Source: Desulfobacteraceae bacterium (lineage in GTDB: Bacteria > Desulfobacterota > Desulfobacteria > Desulfobacterales > SURF-7). Taken from it: DNA of 48,751 nucleotides. Below the pieces are notes generated by a model. The model saw only the letters and a list, made by a program, of their open reading frames with translations, had not been told where the DNA came from and made no database searches. Shown piece after piece: positions 42,738-48,751 of this stretch. The position numbers and the translations under genes are program-made. Within the stretch, counting starts at the first letter, position 1. Every line of letters starts with the position of its first letter. The stretch is taken from NCBI GenBank assembly GCA_003599865.1, contig QZKS01000072.1:1-48751 (forward strand). The letters are read 5' to 3'.

Positions 42738-42813
42738 AAACTGGAAAATCAGAATCCATGACATATTAGCTGCTATCCATTCTATTCAAAGCTACACAAA
42801 AGGAATGGATTGA
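42727..42813 (+). pseudogene. HEPN (DUF86) toxin gene, truncated after 28 codons
   Basis: GTG at 42727 overlaps the end of the MntA gene and opens [20 protein letters not shown], the usual N-terminus of a DUF86 HEPN toxin. After ...SYTKGMD it meets a TGA at 42811 exactly where sequence homologous to pstB begins. The RxxxxH RNase motif and about 80 residues are missing, so no toxin is made. The break shares the bases ATGGATT with the pstB segment. Confidence 0.8.
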
Positions 42814-43078
42814 CATCCGCCCCATTCTGCAATTCAAATACATTGTCCGCAATCCTCTGAACCTGATCCGGATTATGGGAAACCATCAGGATCGTGCATC
42901 GGGTTTTGAGCTGCACCAGAAGTTCTTCGATCACGTTTACCGCATGCGCATCCAGGGAGCTGGTGGGTTCGTCGCACAGCAGGATTTCCGGTTCCAGGAC
43001 CAGGGCTCGTGCCAGGCAGAGCCTTTGTTTCTGTCCTCCGGATAAATCCAGGGCGCTTGTGTGCAGACGATGTTTCAC
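42808..43078 (-). pseudogene. Duplicated 3' half of pstB
   Basis: This segment matches the 3' half of the intact pstB downstream over about 270 bp with roughly a dozen differences by eye. It encodes [20 protein letters not shown], the Walker [10 protein letters not shown] and [18 protein letters not shown], then a frameshift. The Walker A half is absent, so it is not a working ATPase. Upstream it is fused in frame to an integron-integrase fragment. It and the true pstB form a direct repeat around the integron piece. Confidence 0.85.
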
Positions 43079-43380
43079 TTTATCCAGATGGGCTTGCAAA
43101 AAGGGAATAATCGATGCCGGAAAGGTTGTCACGCGGTCCTTATTGCCTTTTCCGGTATTTTGGCTTCACCGTTCTGCAAATCATCACGGGACTTCATTTT
43201 ATGAAAATGAATATATTGCTTGATCCAATCACAATAAGTCCGTTCCGTGTGAATGGAATAATGATCAAGTCGCATCACTTCACGAACTTCATCCAGCAGT
43301 TTTTCGGTTATTATGTGTTGACATCCAATAAATAAAATGATTCTGTTGTGAATCTTTATAGTTGGCAAGATCAAGGCCAT
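43079..43380 (-). pseudogene. intI: Integron integrase (IntI) remnant
   Basis: The frame from 43380 encodes the N-terminal SAM-like domain of IntI: KLLDEVREVMRLDHYSIHTE, then RTYCDWIKQYIHFHKMKSRDD. After a deletion and a change of frame, 43153-43079 encodes [20 protein letters not shown] and AHLDKVK, which matches the conserved GKGxKDRxTxLP region of the catalytic domain. The region between, with catalytic Arg, and the C-terminal HxxR/Tyr are gone. Tyrosine recombinase activity is therefore lost. Its orientation, away from the cassette gene, is the normal integron layout. Confidence 0.78.
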
Positions 43381-43455
43381 GTTGGCTGGTGAATTTTACA
43401 TACAAAATGCTTCACCTTTTACAAGCGATTTATTACGAAAATAAGAATCAATTAA

Positions 43456-43524
43456 TATCAGGGCAAAAATGCCCGAAAACCCCCTGATTTGGCTATTATC
43501 AGGGCAAAAGTGCCTGAAAAGCCC
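43456..43524. repeat. Two direct hairpin repeats in the attI-like interval
   Basis: TATCAGGGCAAAAATGCCCG (43456-43475, continuing GAAAACCCC-like) recurs as TATCAGGGCAAAAGTGCCTG at 43497, 41 nt further; a third partial CAGGGCAAA follows at 43525. Each can fold GGGCA/TGCCC. They lie between the integrase remnant and the first cassette, where attI direct repeats or a cassette promoter would be. Confidence 0.5.
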
Positions 43525-43635
43525 AGGGCAAATTGACCTATGAATAATATGTTACATTTCAGTACTAATAATAGAGAATCTGAATAACGCTTTCAACAAT
43601 TTATTCAGGTCAATTCAATATTAAAAGGTATCAGT

Positions 43636-44169
43636 ATGGATCCAATTCAAAAATACATTATCACTGGTATAGTAAGTCTCATAGTAGGCCTGTTACTTCA
43701 ACGGTTACAAGCAAAACCCAAATTACAGTATTTTTTACCGGGGTCCTTTTTATTCTCTTTAAAGGACCCCAAAATCGATATTAGGACTGACTCATTAACC
43801 ATTCAAAACGCTGGTAGAAAACCTGCATCAAATATCGAAATAATTCATCAAGATCGTCCTGACCATTTTCAGTTTTCACAGGCAGTTAGATATGAAGAGG
43901 AAGTGTCACCTAATGGAAACCACATTATAAAAATTCCAACATTAGGTCCAAAAGAGCATGTTAACATTCAGCTCCTAAGCTATGTAAAACAGCCGGTATT
44001 GCTCAATGTTCGCTCAGAAGAAGGTCCTGCTAAGTTAATACCAGTTCAATTTCAGCGCATTTTTCCTCAATGGTTTAATTTTCTGGCAGTTGTATTGTTT
44101 TTGGTAGGCTTAGGCACAATATTGTATTGGCTATCGCTATTTTCTATTAAAATATATGGGTTATTATAG
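43636..44169 (+). CDS. Integron-cassette membrane protein of unknown function
   Basis: The 177-residue protein starts MDPIQKYIITGIVSLIVGLL, an N-terminal membrane helix. A ~110-residue hydrophilic beta-rich domain follows (DSLTIQNAGRKPASNIEIIH, then LGPKEHVNIQLLSYVKQP), and a C-terminal hydrophobic helix and short tail end it. It is A/T-rich compared with its neighbours, consistent with transfer. It lies between an integron integrase remnant and an attC-like hairpin, i.e. in cassette position. The ribosome site AAAAGG stands before the ATG. No family was recognised; a membrane-anchored sensor or effector is possible. Confidence 0.72.
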   Translation: MDPIQKYIITGIVSLIVGLLLQRLQAKPKLQYFLPGSFLFSLKDPKIDIRTDSLTIQNAGRKPASNIEIIHQDRPDHFQFSQAVRYEEEVSPNGNHIIKIPTLGPKEHVNIQLLSYVKQPVLLNVRSEEGPAKLIPVQFQRIFPQWFNFLAVVLFLVGLGTILYWLSLFSIKIYGLL

Positions 44170-44203
44170 TCAATAAATGGATATATGGTACCCAGGGATT
44201 GAA

Positions 44204-44271
44204 ATGTAACCAGTAGCTCCACCTGACCCGAAGGGCCTACCGGCCCTCGGGTCAGGTGAGCATGGCGTTAT
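44204..44271 (+). mobile_element. attC-like integron recombination site
   Basis: TAAC (44207-44210) and GTTA (44267-44270, within GCGTTAT) are outer boxes. Inner boxes are GCTCCACC and GGTGAGC, the former with one extra C. The central stem CACCTGACCCGAAGGGCC (44220-44237) pairs with GGCCCTCGGGTCAGGTG (44242-44258) with one bulged A. Outer and inner boxes, extrahelical bases, size of about 68 bp and position right after a cassette ORF all fit attC. Confidence 0.72.
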
Positions 44272-44289
44272 CTCTACGAGAGTAAATAA

Positions 44290-44445
44290 GTGGATCCAAA
44301 AATTATTACTGCCATAATTGGCTTAATAGGATTATTCATTGGCTCATTGCTTAACCCTGGCTATCCCGGAAGATGTTTGCTTGGAATATCCGATGGATTC
44401 ATCCGCCCATTCTGCAATTCAAATACATTGTCCGCAATCCTCTGA
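44290..44445 (+). pseudogene. Truncated second cassette ORF
   Basis: Starting 20 nt after the attC-like site, GTG opens VDPKIITAIIGLIGLFIGSL, a membrane-anchor N-terminus very like that of the first cassette (MDPIQKYIITGIVSLIVG). After about 22 codons the frame runs into antisense pstB sequence and stops at 44443. Only the anchor is left, so the rest was lost at the junction near 44355-44365. Confidence 0.65.
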
Positions 44446-45089
44446 ACCTGATCCGGGTTGTGGGAAACCATCAGGATGGTGCAGCGGGTTTTGAGCTGCA
44501 CCAGAAGTTCTTCGATCACATTTGCCGCATGCGCATCCAGGGAGCTGGTGGGTTCGTCGCACAGCAGGATTTCCGGTTCCAGGACCAGGGCCCGGGCCAG
44601 ACAGAGCCTTTGTTTCTGCCCTCCGGATAAATCCAGGGCGCTTGTGTGCAGACGATGTTTTACTTCATCCCATAGAAAAGCCTGTTCCAGGGCTTTTTTT
44701 ATTTTGGCTTCCCGGTATGACTTGTCCTGTATTCCGGCAAGCTTCAGGGGAAAGGCCATATTTTTGGCAATGCTCATGGGCAGGGGGTTGGGTTCCTGAA
44801 AAATCATGCCCACCTTTCGCCGCAGCATGGGAGTGGGAATGTCTTTGCGGATAGGGGTCACGGGCCGGTTGTCCAGCAGAATTTCCATATGGCCGTCTGC
44901 TTTTGCACCGGGGATATCGTCCCACAGACGGTTGAACAGCCCCAGGAAGGTGGTTTTTCCCTGACCGGACGGTCCCATGACGGCGGTAATGGTCTGTCCG
45001 GCAATCTTCATGCTGATCTTGTCCAGAATCCGATTCCGCCCGTACCAAAAATTCACATTCCGCAATATGATTTTTTCCTGCTGTTCCAT
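44361..45089 (-). CDS. pstB: Phosphate ABC transporter ATPase PstB
   Basis: The 242-residue ATPase has Walker A GPSGQGKTT near 39-47, Q-loop FQEPNPLPMS, signature [15 protein letters not shown], Walker [13 protein letters not shown] and switch His in MVSHNPDQ. It powers phosphate import through PstA and PstC, encoded just upstream in the operon. It starts 6 nt after pstA. Its 3' end abuts the integron remnant and its 3' half is repeated at 42808-43078, but this copy is complete. Confidence 0.93.
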   Translation of the reverse strand: MEQQEKIILRNVNFWYGRNRILDKISMKIAGQTITAVMGPSGQGKTTFLGLFNRLWDDIPGAKADGHMEILLDNRPVTPIRKDIPTPMLRRKVGMIFQEPNPLPMSIAKNMAFPLKLAGIQDKSYREAKIKKALEQAFLWDEVKHRLHTSALDLSGGQKQRLCLARALVLEPEILLCDEPTSSLDAHAANVIEELLVQLKTRCTILMVSHNPDQVQRIADNVFELQNGRMNPSDIPSKHLPG

Positions 45090-45095
45090 GATTTC

Positions 45096-45980
45096 CTATA
45101 CCTTGTATAAGGCCCGATGGGTCAGGTGTTTTTTTACCATACCGGCCAGAATGAACAGGACCGCACAGATTCCCAGAAGAATCAGGCAGGCTCCGTAGCC
45201 CTTGTCAAGCTCCGCCTGATCCGCATACTGGCCGGATATGTAGTAGATATAAAAGGGCAGGGCCTCATACTGGGAAAGAAGGGAGGAGGGGATGCCCGCG
45301 GTTGCGACAACACCGGTCAGCATGATGACTGCCGTGTCCTCGGCGCATCTTCCGATGGACAGGATGATGCCGGAAACAATATTGCTCAAGGCATGGGGAA
45401 TCAGGACATAAACAAGATTCTGAAGCCTTGTCGCACCCAGGGCAGGCGCGGTTCTGCGAATGGGCGCTGGAAGGCTTTCCAGGGCCACCTGGGTGCTGCG
45501 GATGATATAGGGCAATACCAGAAAGGCCAGGGACAAGGCGCTGATCAGCAGACAGGGCGAGATGCGGCCTGAAAAATGTTTGTGCAGAAAAACCGCGACG
45601 CTGAATCCGAACAGGCCGATGACAATGGAGGGAATCCCGGCCAGGATGTCAAAGAAGAATCCGAATCGTCTTCCGGCAGCAGGAGGAGCATATTCCGCAA
45701 GATAAATTCCGGCGGAAATTCCGATCGGCAAGGCCAGGGCAGTGGACAGCAGAACCAGATACAAGGTGCCCATGACGGCCGGAAACAGCCCGTCAAAAAC
45801 CCGTGCCCGGCCCAGGATTGCCTGCATGGGGTCTGTCTCGCCGAAAACCAGGCTCCTGCCGAGAACCGGAAGCCCTTTGTGCAAAAGATATCCGATGAAA
45901 AACAGGACAACCGAAAAAAGGACAAGGGTCATGAGCCAGGACAGAAAGGTAATGGTTTTTTCCATCAGAGTCCGCATCAT
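45096..45980 (-). CDS. pstA: Phosphate ABC transporter permease PstA
   Basis: The 294-residue protein has six predicted membrane helices and the permease EAA-loop region APALGATRLQNLVYVLIPHA. LPIGISAGIYLAEYAPP and GIPSIVIGLFGF are PstA-type signatures. It overlaps pstC by 4 nt (ATGA). With PstC it forms the phosphate channel energised by PstB. Confidence 0.93.
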   Translation of the reverse strand: MMRTLMEKTITFLSWLMTLVLFSVVLFFIGYLLHKGLPVLGRSLVFGETDPMQAILGRARVFDGLFPAVMGTLYLVLLSTALALPIGISAGIYLAEYAPPAAGRRFGFFFDILAGIPSIVIGLFGFSVAVFLHKHFSGRISPCLLISALSLAFLVLPYIIRSTQVALESLPAPIRRTAPALGATRLQNLVYVLIPHALSNIVSGIILSIGRCAEDTAVIMLTGVVATAGIPSSLLSQYEALPFYIYYISGQYADQAELDKGYGACLILLGICAVLFILAGMVKKHLTHRALYKV

Positions 45981-46834
45981 GCCGCTTCCTTTTTTCCCCG
46001 CTCAATGAACCTTACGGCGATCACGGAGGCGGTTGTAAACAGATACAGGGCAATGCCGCACGCAAAGATGGACCGGAATTCCAGGCTGTCATAATCGGCT
46101 GCCTGGACAAGGGCGATATGCCCGGTCAGGGTCCGGGCCGGGTCCAGAAATCCGGCAGGCATGCCGAGCGCGTTTCCGGCCAGCATGAGCGCGATCAGGG
46201 TATCTCCCAGGGCGCGGCCCAGGGCAAGGACAAGCCCGGTTGCCATGCCGCCCAGGGCTTCCGGCAGCATCACATAGAGAAGTCGTTGTATGCGTCCGGC
46301 TCCCAGGGCGCGTGCCGCCTGAACATGGGCCGGATCTACCGCCATGAGACTGTGGGAAAAGAACAGCACCATGGTGGGCGTAATCAGGACAGCCAGAACC
46401 ATGCTTGCGGCAAGCACGCACATGCCCGGACCTCCCAGCTCCTCCCGGATCAGGGGAACCAGCAGGAAGATGCCCAGAAAGCCGTAGATGACGGTCGGAA
46501 TGCCGGTCATGAACCGGACCAGGGAAATCAGTGTTTCCCGGAGCCGGGGGCCGCCCAGACCGGCGATCACAAAGGAGGTTCCCAGGGAAAGAGGCAGGGA
46601 AAGAACTACCGCCGGAATCGCGATCCAGAAGGTCCCGGCAATCATATGCCCGATTCCGAAAACCCCTTCGGCCGGCGACCAGGTTCCCATCCAGATATCC
46701 ATGAAAGAGCCTTTGCGGAAAAGCGGAAGGCCCAGCACAATCATGAACAGGAATACCGCAGATGTCATGACGGCACTGATCCCTGCGCAGGATAGAAAAA
46801 AAGCTTTTGCGATGGCGTCTCCGGAGGTTTTCAT
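45977..46834 (-). CDS. pstC: Phosphate ABC transporter permease PstC
   Basis: The 285-residue protein has six predicted helices, FMTGIPTVIYGFLGIF and the EAA loop AARALGAGRIQRLLYVMLPEA, followed by ALGRALGDTLIALMLAGN, all PstC-like. Its start overlaps the pstS stop (ATGA) and its end overlaps the pstA start, so the operon is tightly coupled. Confidence 0.93.
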   Translation of the reverse strand: MKTSGDAIAKAFFLSCAGISAVMTSAVFLFMIVLGLPLFRKGSFMDIWMGTWSPAEGVFGIGHMIAGTFWIAIPAVVLSLPLSLGTSFVIAGLGGPRLRETLISLVRFMTGIPTVIYGFLGIFLLVPLIREELGGPGMCVLAASMVLAVLITPTMVLFFSHSLMAVDPAHVQAARALGAGRIQRLLYVMLPEALGGMATGLVLALGRALGDTLIALMLAGNALGMPAGFLDPARTLTGHIALVQAADYDSLEFRSIFACGIALYLFTTASVIAVRFIERGKKEAA

Positions 46835-47661
46835 TTCACGGGAATGAATCCTTTGTCCGCGGCGATCTTTTGTCCTTCGGATGTGAAGAGGTAGTCAATG
46901 AACAGGCGGGTCAGTCCCTGCGGTTCGCCTTTGGTATTGCTGAAAAGTCCCCGTGATACCTTGTACCCGCCATTCTTGACGGTTTCCAGGGTCGGCGTAA
47001 CGCCATCCAGGGTAACGGGGACAATGCTCTTGTCCATATGGCCCACGGAAACATAGCCGATGGCATAGGGATCATTGGCAACCGCGGTCTTCATGGCTCC
47101 GTTGGAGGCGGTGAAAAGCGCCTTGGGGGAGATGGGACCTTTGGAGAGCGCTTTTTCCCAGAATACCTCACGGGTTCCGCTGGCCTCATCCCGTGTATAC
47201 AGGGTGATGGCATGGTCCGGACCGCCCAAAGATTTCCAGTTGTCGATTTTTCCGGAAAAAATATCCTTGAGCTGTTCCGAGGAAAGGGAGGTTACCGGAT
47301 TTTTCGGGTGAACAACCACGCCCACGCCGTCAATGGCCCATTTGTAAACGGCAAGGCCGTATCGTTCGATTTCTTCCGGTTTTGGTTCCCGTCCGGAATT
47401 GCCGATATCCACCAGCCTTTCGCCTGCCTGTTTGATGCCAAGTCCCGAGCCGCCTCCGGCAACGGTGATTGAAATGTCATTATGGCGCGTCATAATCCGC
47501 TTGGCCGCTTCGGTCATTACCGGGATATGGGCGGTGCCGCCGGCTATTTTGATGGTTCCTTTCTGTCCGGAAAAGGCATCGAGCGGATCACCCAGGCAGG
47601 GCGCGGCCATGCAGCAGGACAGCAGCAGTAAAACCAGCACAAGAGCAGATGATTGTTTCAT
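46831..47661 (-). CDS. pstS: Periplasmic phosphate-binding protein PstS
   Basis: The 276-residue protein has a signal peptide whose end contains LLSC, a possible lipobox, so it may be a lipoprotein. The mature protein shows phosphate-binding stretches GGTAHIPVM, AGGGSGLGIKQ and DEASGTREVFWEKAL, typical of PstS. AAAGGAG precedes the ATG. It is first in the pstSCAB operon, the usual order. No phoU or phoBR is in the window. Confidence 0.93.
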   Translation of the reverse strand: MKQSSALVLVLLLLSCCMAAPCLGDPLDAFSGQKGTIKIAGGTAHIPVMTEAAKRIMTRHNDISITVAGGGSGLGIKQAGERLVDIGNSGREPKPEEIERYGLAVYKWAIDGVGVVVHPKNPVTSLSSEQLKDIFSGKIDNWKSLGGPDHAITLYTRDEASGTREVFWEKALSKGPISPKALFTASNGAMKTAVANDPYAIGYVSVGHMDKSIVPVTLDGVTPTLETVKNGGYKVSRGLFSNTKGEPQGLTRLFIDYLFTSEGQKIAADKGFIPVK

Positions 47662-47986
47662 GAGGTTTCTCCTTTTTCCAAATGATTGTCTGTTGATTCA
47701 TCATCCATTGATTTGAGCTGCCTATTAAACATCAATGGATTCAAGGGGTCAAATAGGTAATATGGATAATGGAAGGCGTTATTATTGAAGGATTCAATGG
47801 AAGGGGGCGATTTTATCCATCATCCTGCCGATAAAATAATCCGCTGTAATTTTGACATATTGACTATAACCAGACAGGCTGTTATAGCGTTAATCTGCGC
47901 AGGGCAATGAATACAATCCCAAACGTTCGGATCTTCTATAAATTCAATGATCAGGGCAAGTAAAGGTACAATCAGACAGGTTTCAT
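47662..47986. other. Intergenic region upstream of pstS and the small ORF/NTase pair
   Basis: This 325-nt A/T-rich stretch separates divergent genes. The near-repeat ATCAATGGAT occurs at about 47734, with a CATCCATTGAT copy in opposite sense at about 47704. A clear Pho box could not be made out, although the position would suit one. Confidence 0.4.
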
Positions 47987-48172
47987 ATGGTCGAAATCCC
48001 GAAAAATCAAGAAAACTCAGGCGTTGATAAAGGGCTGGTGGCCATGTTCCTTAAAATGACACCAGAGGAAAGGCTGAAATCGAATGATAATGCCGTACGT
48101 ACCATTCTGGAATTGAGAAATGCATACCAACAGCAAAAATCAAAACATTACAGACCTGAGCGCAATACTTGA
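47987..48172 (+). CDS. Small protein upstream of nucleotidyltransferase (possible antitoxin-like partner)
   Basis: The 61-residue frame has MFLKMTPEERLKSNDNAVRT and ILELRNAY, an amphipathic helical segment. It overlaps the next gene by 53 nt in another frame, a tight arrangement common for two-gene toxin-antitoxin-like modules. AGG stands before the ATG. Function unknown. Confidence 0.62.
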   Translation: MVEIPKNQENSGVDKGLVAMFLKMTPEERLKSNDNAVRTILELRNAYQQQKSKHYRPERNT

Positions 48173-48638
48173 AGGCCTTGTAAAAGCAGGGGTTGAATTT
48201 ATCCTTGTCGGTGGTTTGGCCGCAGTTGTACAGGGTGCGCCGGTAACAACGATGGATGTTGATATTGTCCATAACAGGTCTTCTGAAAATATTTCCAGAC
48301 TCTTTCAATTTTTAAAATCCATTAATGCTATCTATCGTCGTCCTGATGATAAAATTATCGTGCCAAAAGAGGAAGACTTTTCGGGGCATGCACTTTTTTC
48401 TACCCGATTGGGGCCACTTGATGTTTTAGCTTTCATTGAGGAAGGGAAAAACTATGAAGATCTTTTACAAAACACAGTAGAAATTGATTTCAAAGGTCAT
48501 CCTATTCTCGTCCTTGATATCAGAACAATGATAGCGCTTAAAAGGATTTCCAAGGACCCAAAAGACAGGCAAAAGCTCCCTGTTCTTGAAGAAACAGTGC
48601 GGCAGTTGGAAGAGAATTCAGACATCGGCAAAGAATAA
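48120..48638 (+). CDS. Nucleotidyltransferase-fold protein (AbiEii/DUF6036-like)
   Basis: The 172-residue protein has the NTase core FILVGGLAAVVQGAPVTTMD followed by VDIV (GG...DxD), then LGPLDVLAFIEEG and VLDIRTMIALKRISKDPKDR, typical of AbiEii/MNT-related nucleotidyltransferases of toxin-antitoxin or defence modules. It overlaps the 61-residue upstream ORF. Activity would be nucleotide transfer to a partner protein or RNA; the partner is unproven. Confidence 0.8.
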   Translation: MHTNSKNQNITDLSAILEGLVKAGVEFILVGGLAAVVQGAPVTTMDVDIVHNRSSENISRLFQFLKSINAIYRRPDDKIIVPKEEDFSGHALFSTRLGPLDVLAFIEEGKNYEDLLQNTVEIDFKGHPILVLDIRTMIALKRISKDPKDRQKLPVLEETVRQLEENSDIGKE

Positions 48639-48679
48639 TGGCAATAACATATTTGATGAACTCGTAAAAAGTCACAAAA

Positions 48680-48751
48680 CCGTCATGCCGGACTTGATCC
48701 GGCATCCAGAAGCGTTTGAAATTGCTGGATTCTGACTTTCGTCAGAATGAC
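48680..48751. repeat. REP/MITE-like element at the right edge
   Basis: CCGTCATGCCGG-ACTTGAT-CCGGCATCCAGAA is followed by CTGGATTCTGAC-TTTC-GTCAGAATGAC: two stem-loops, TGCCGG/CCGGCA and TTCTGAC/GTCAGAA (48730-48747). The first half matches the fragment at 42095-42126. The element may continue beyond the window. Confidence 0.8.

Noticed and set aside
43456-43540. Short CRISPR array
   Set aside because: Only two units plus a partial, spaced by 13 nt, each self-complementary; no cas genes nearby.
47830-47890. Pho box in front of pstS
   Set aside because: The region has TTGACAT- and CTGTAAT-like pieces but not two properly spaced repeats in the right orientation.

Overview
The window reads as chromosome of a strictly anaerobic Desulfobacterota-type bacterium (sulfate reducer or syntroph). 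This is inferred from gene content: a large heterodisulfide-reductase/MvhD/methylene-tetrahydrofolate-reductase cluster of the Wood-Ljungdahl type, a double-cubane-cluster protein, a tRNA-Sec/SelB/YedE selenium block, an ExbBD-TonB metal-type uptake operon, and dispersed REP-like palindromes. No rRNA, complete transposase or prophage was seen.

Layout. (1) 1-4153, minus strand: MoxR ATPase - DUF58 - transglutaminase operon, running off the left edge. (2) 4474-8044, plus: promoter, thiolase, enoyl-CoA hydratase/3-hydroxyacyl-CoA dehydrogenase fusion, terminator, i.e. a beta-oxidation unit. (3) 8156-8742: bacteriohemerythrin and a decayed tandem copy. (4) 8927-11597: double-cubane-cluster protein, polyferredoxin-like protein, 40-residue membrane protein and Mop molybdate-binding protein. 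(5) 12122-23367: HdrC/HdrB-type fusion, three MvhD, one truncated and two approximately 1000-residue HdrA, MetV and MetF. This looks like an electron-bifurcating or confurcating methylene-THF reductase complex. (6) 23392-28860: HesB/IscA-like protein, tRNA-Sec, a SelB with an aberrant G domain, then YedE, YedF, DUF3343 and a YjeF/ribokinase-like protein (selenium use). (7) 28875-36113, minus: an outer-membrane uptake operon headed by a structured leader and a DxDxDG-repeat protein, then ExbB, ExbD, TonB, TonB-dependent receptor, DUF4198 and a small exported protein. (8) 36333-42126: Fic protein with an AbiEi-like N-terminus, then a Phd-SNF2-SWIM operon, all bordered by REP palindromes. (9) 42438-44445: a mosaic of broken pieces made of MntA antitoxin, truncated HEPN partner, half a pstB, a gutted integron integrase, an intact gene cassette with an attC-like hairpin, and the start of a second cassette. 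(10) 44361-47661, minus: pstSCAB phosphate ABC transporter. (11) 47987-48751: small ORF/nucleotidyltransferase pair and a REP element at the right edge.

The strongest candidates for something undescribed are: the integron remnant trapped between two copies of the pstB 3' half; the SelB/tRNA-Sec pair with non-canonical G motifs and mismatched arms; the tandem-box leader with a terminator ahead of the repeat-protein/TonB operon; and the duplicated HdrA/MvhD architecture around MetFV. All functions are read from motifs and context by eye; no database search was possible.
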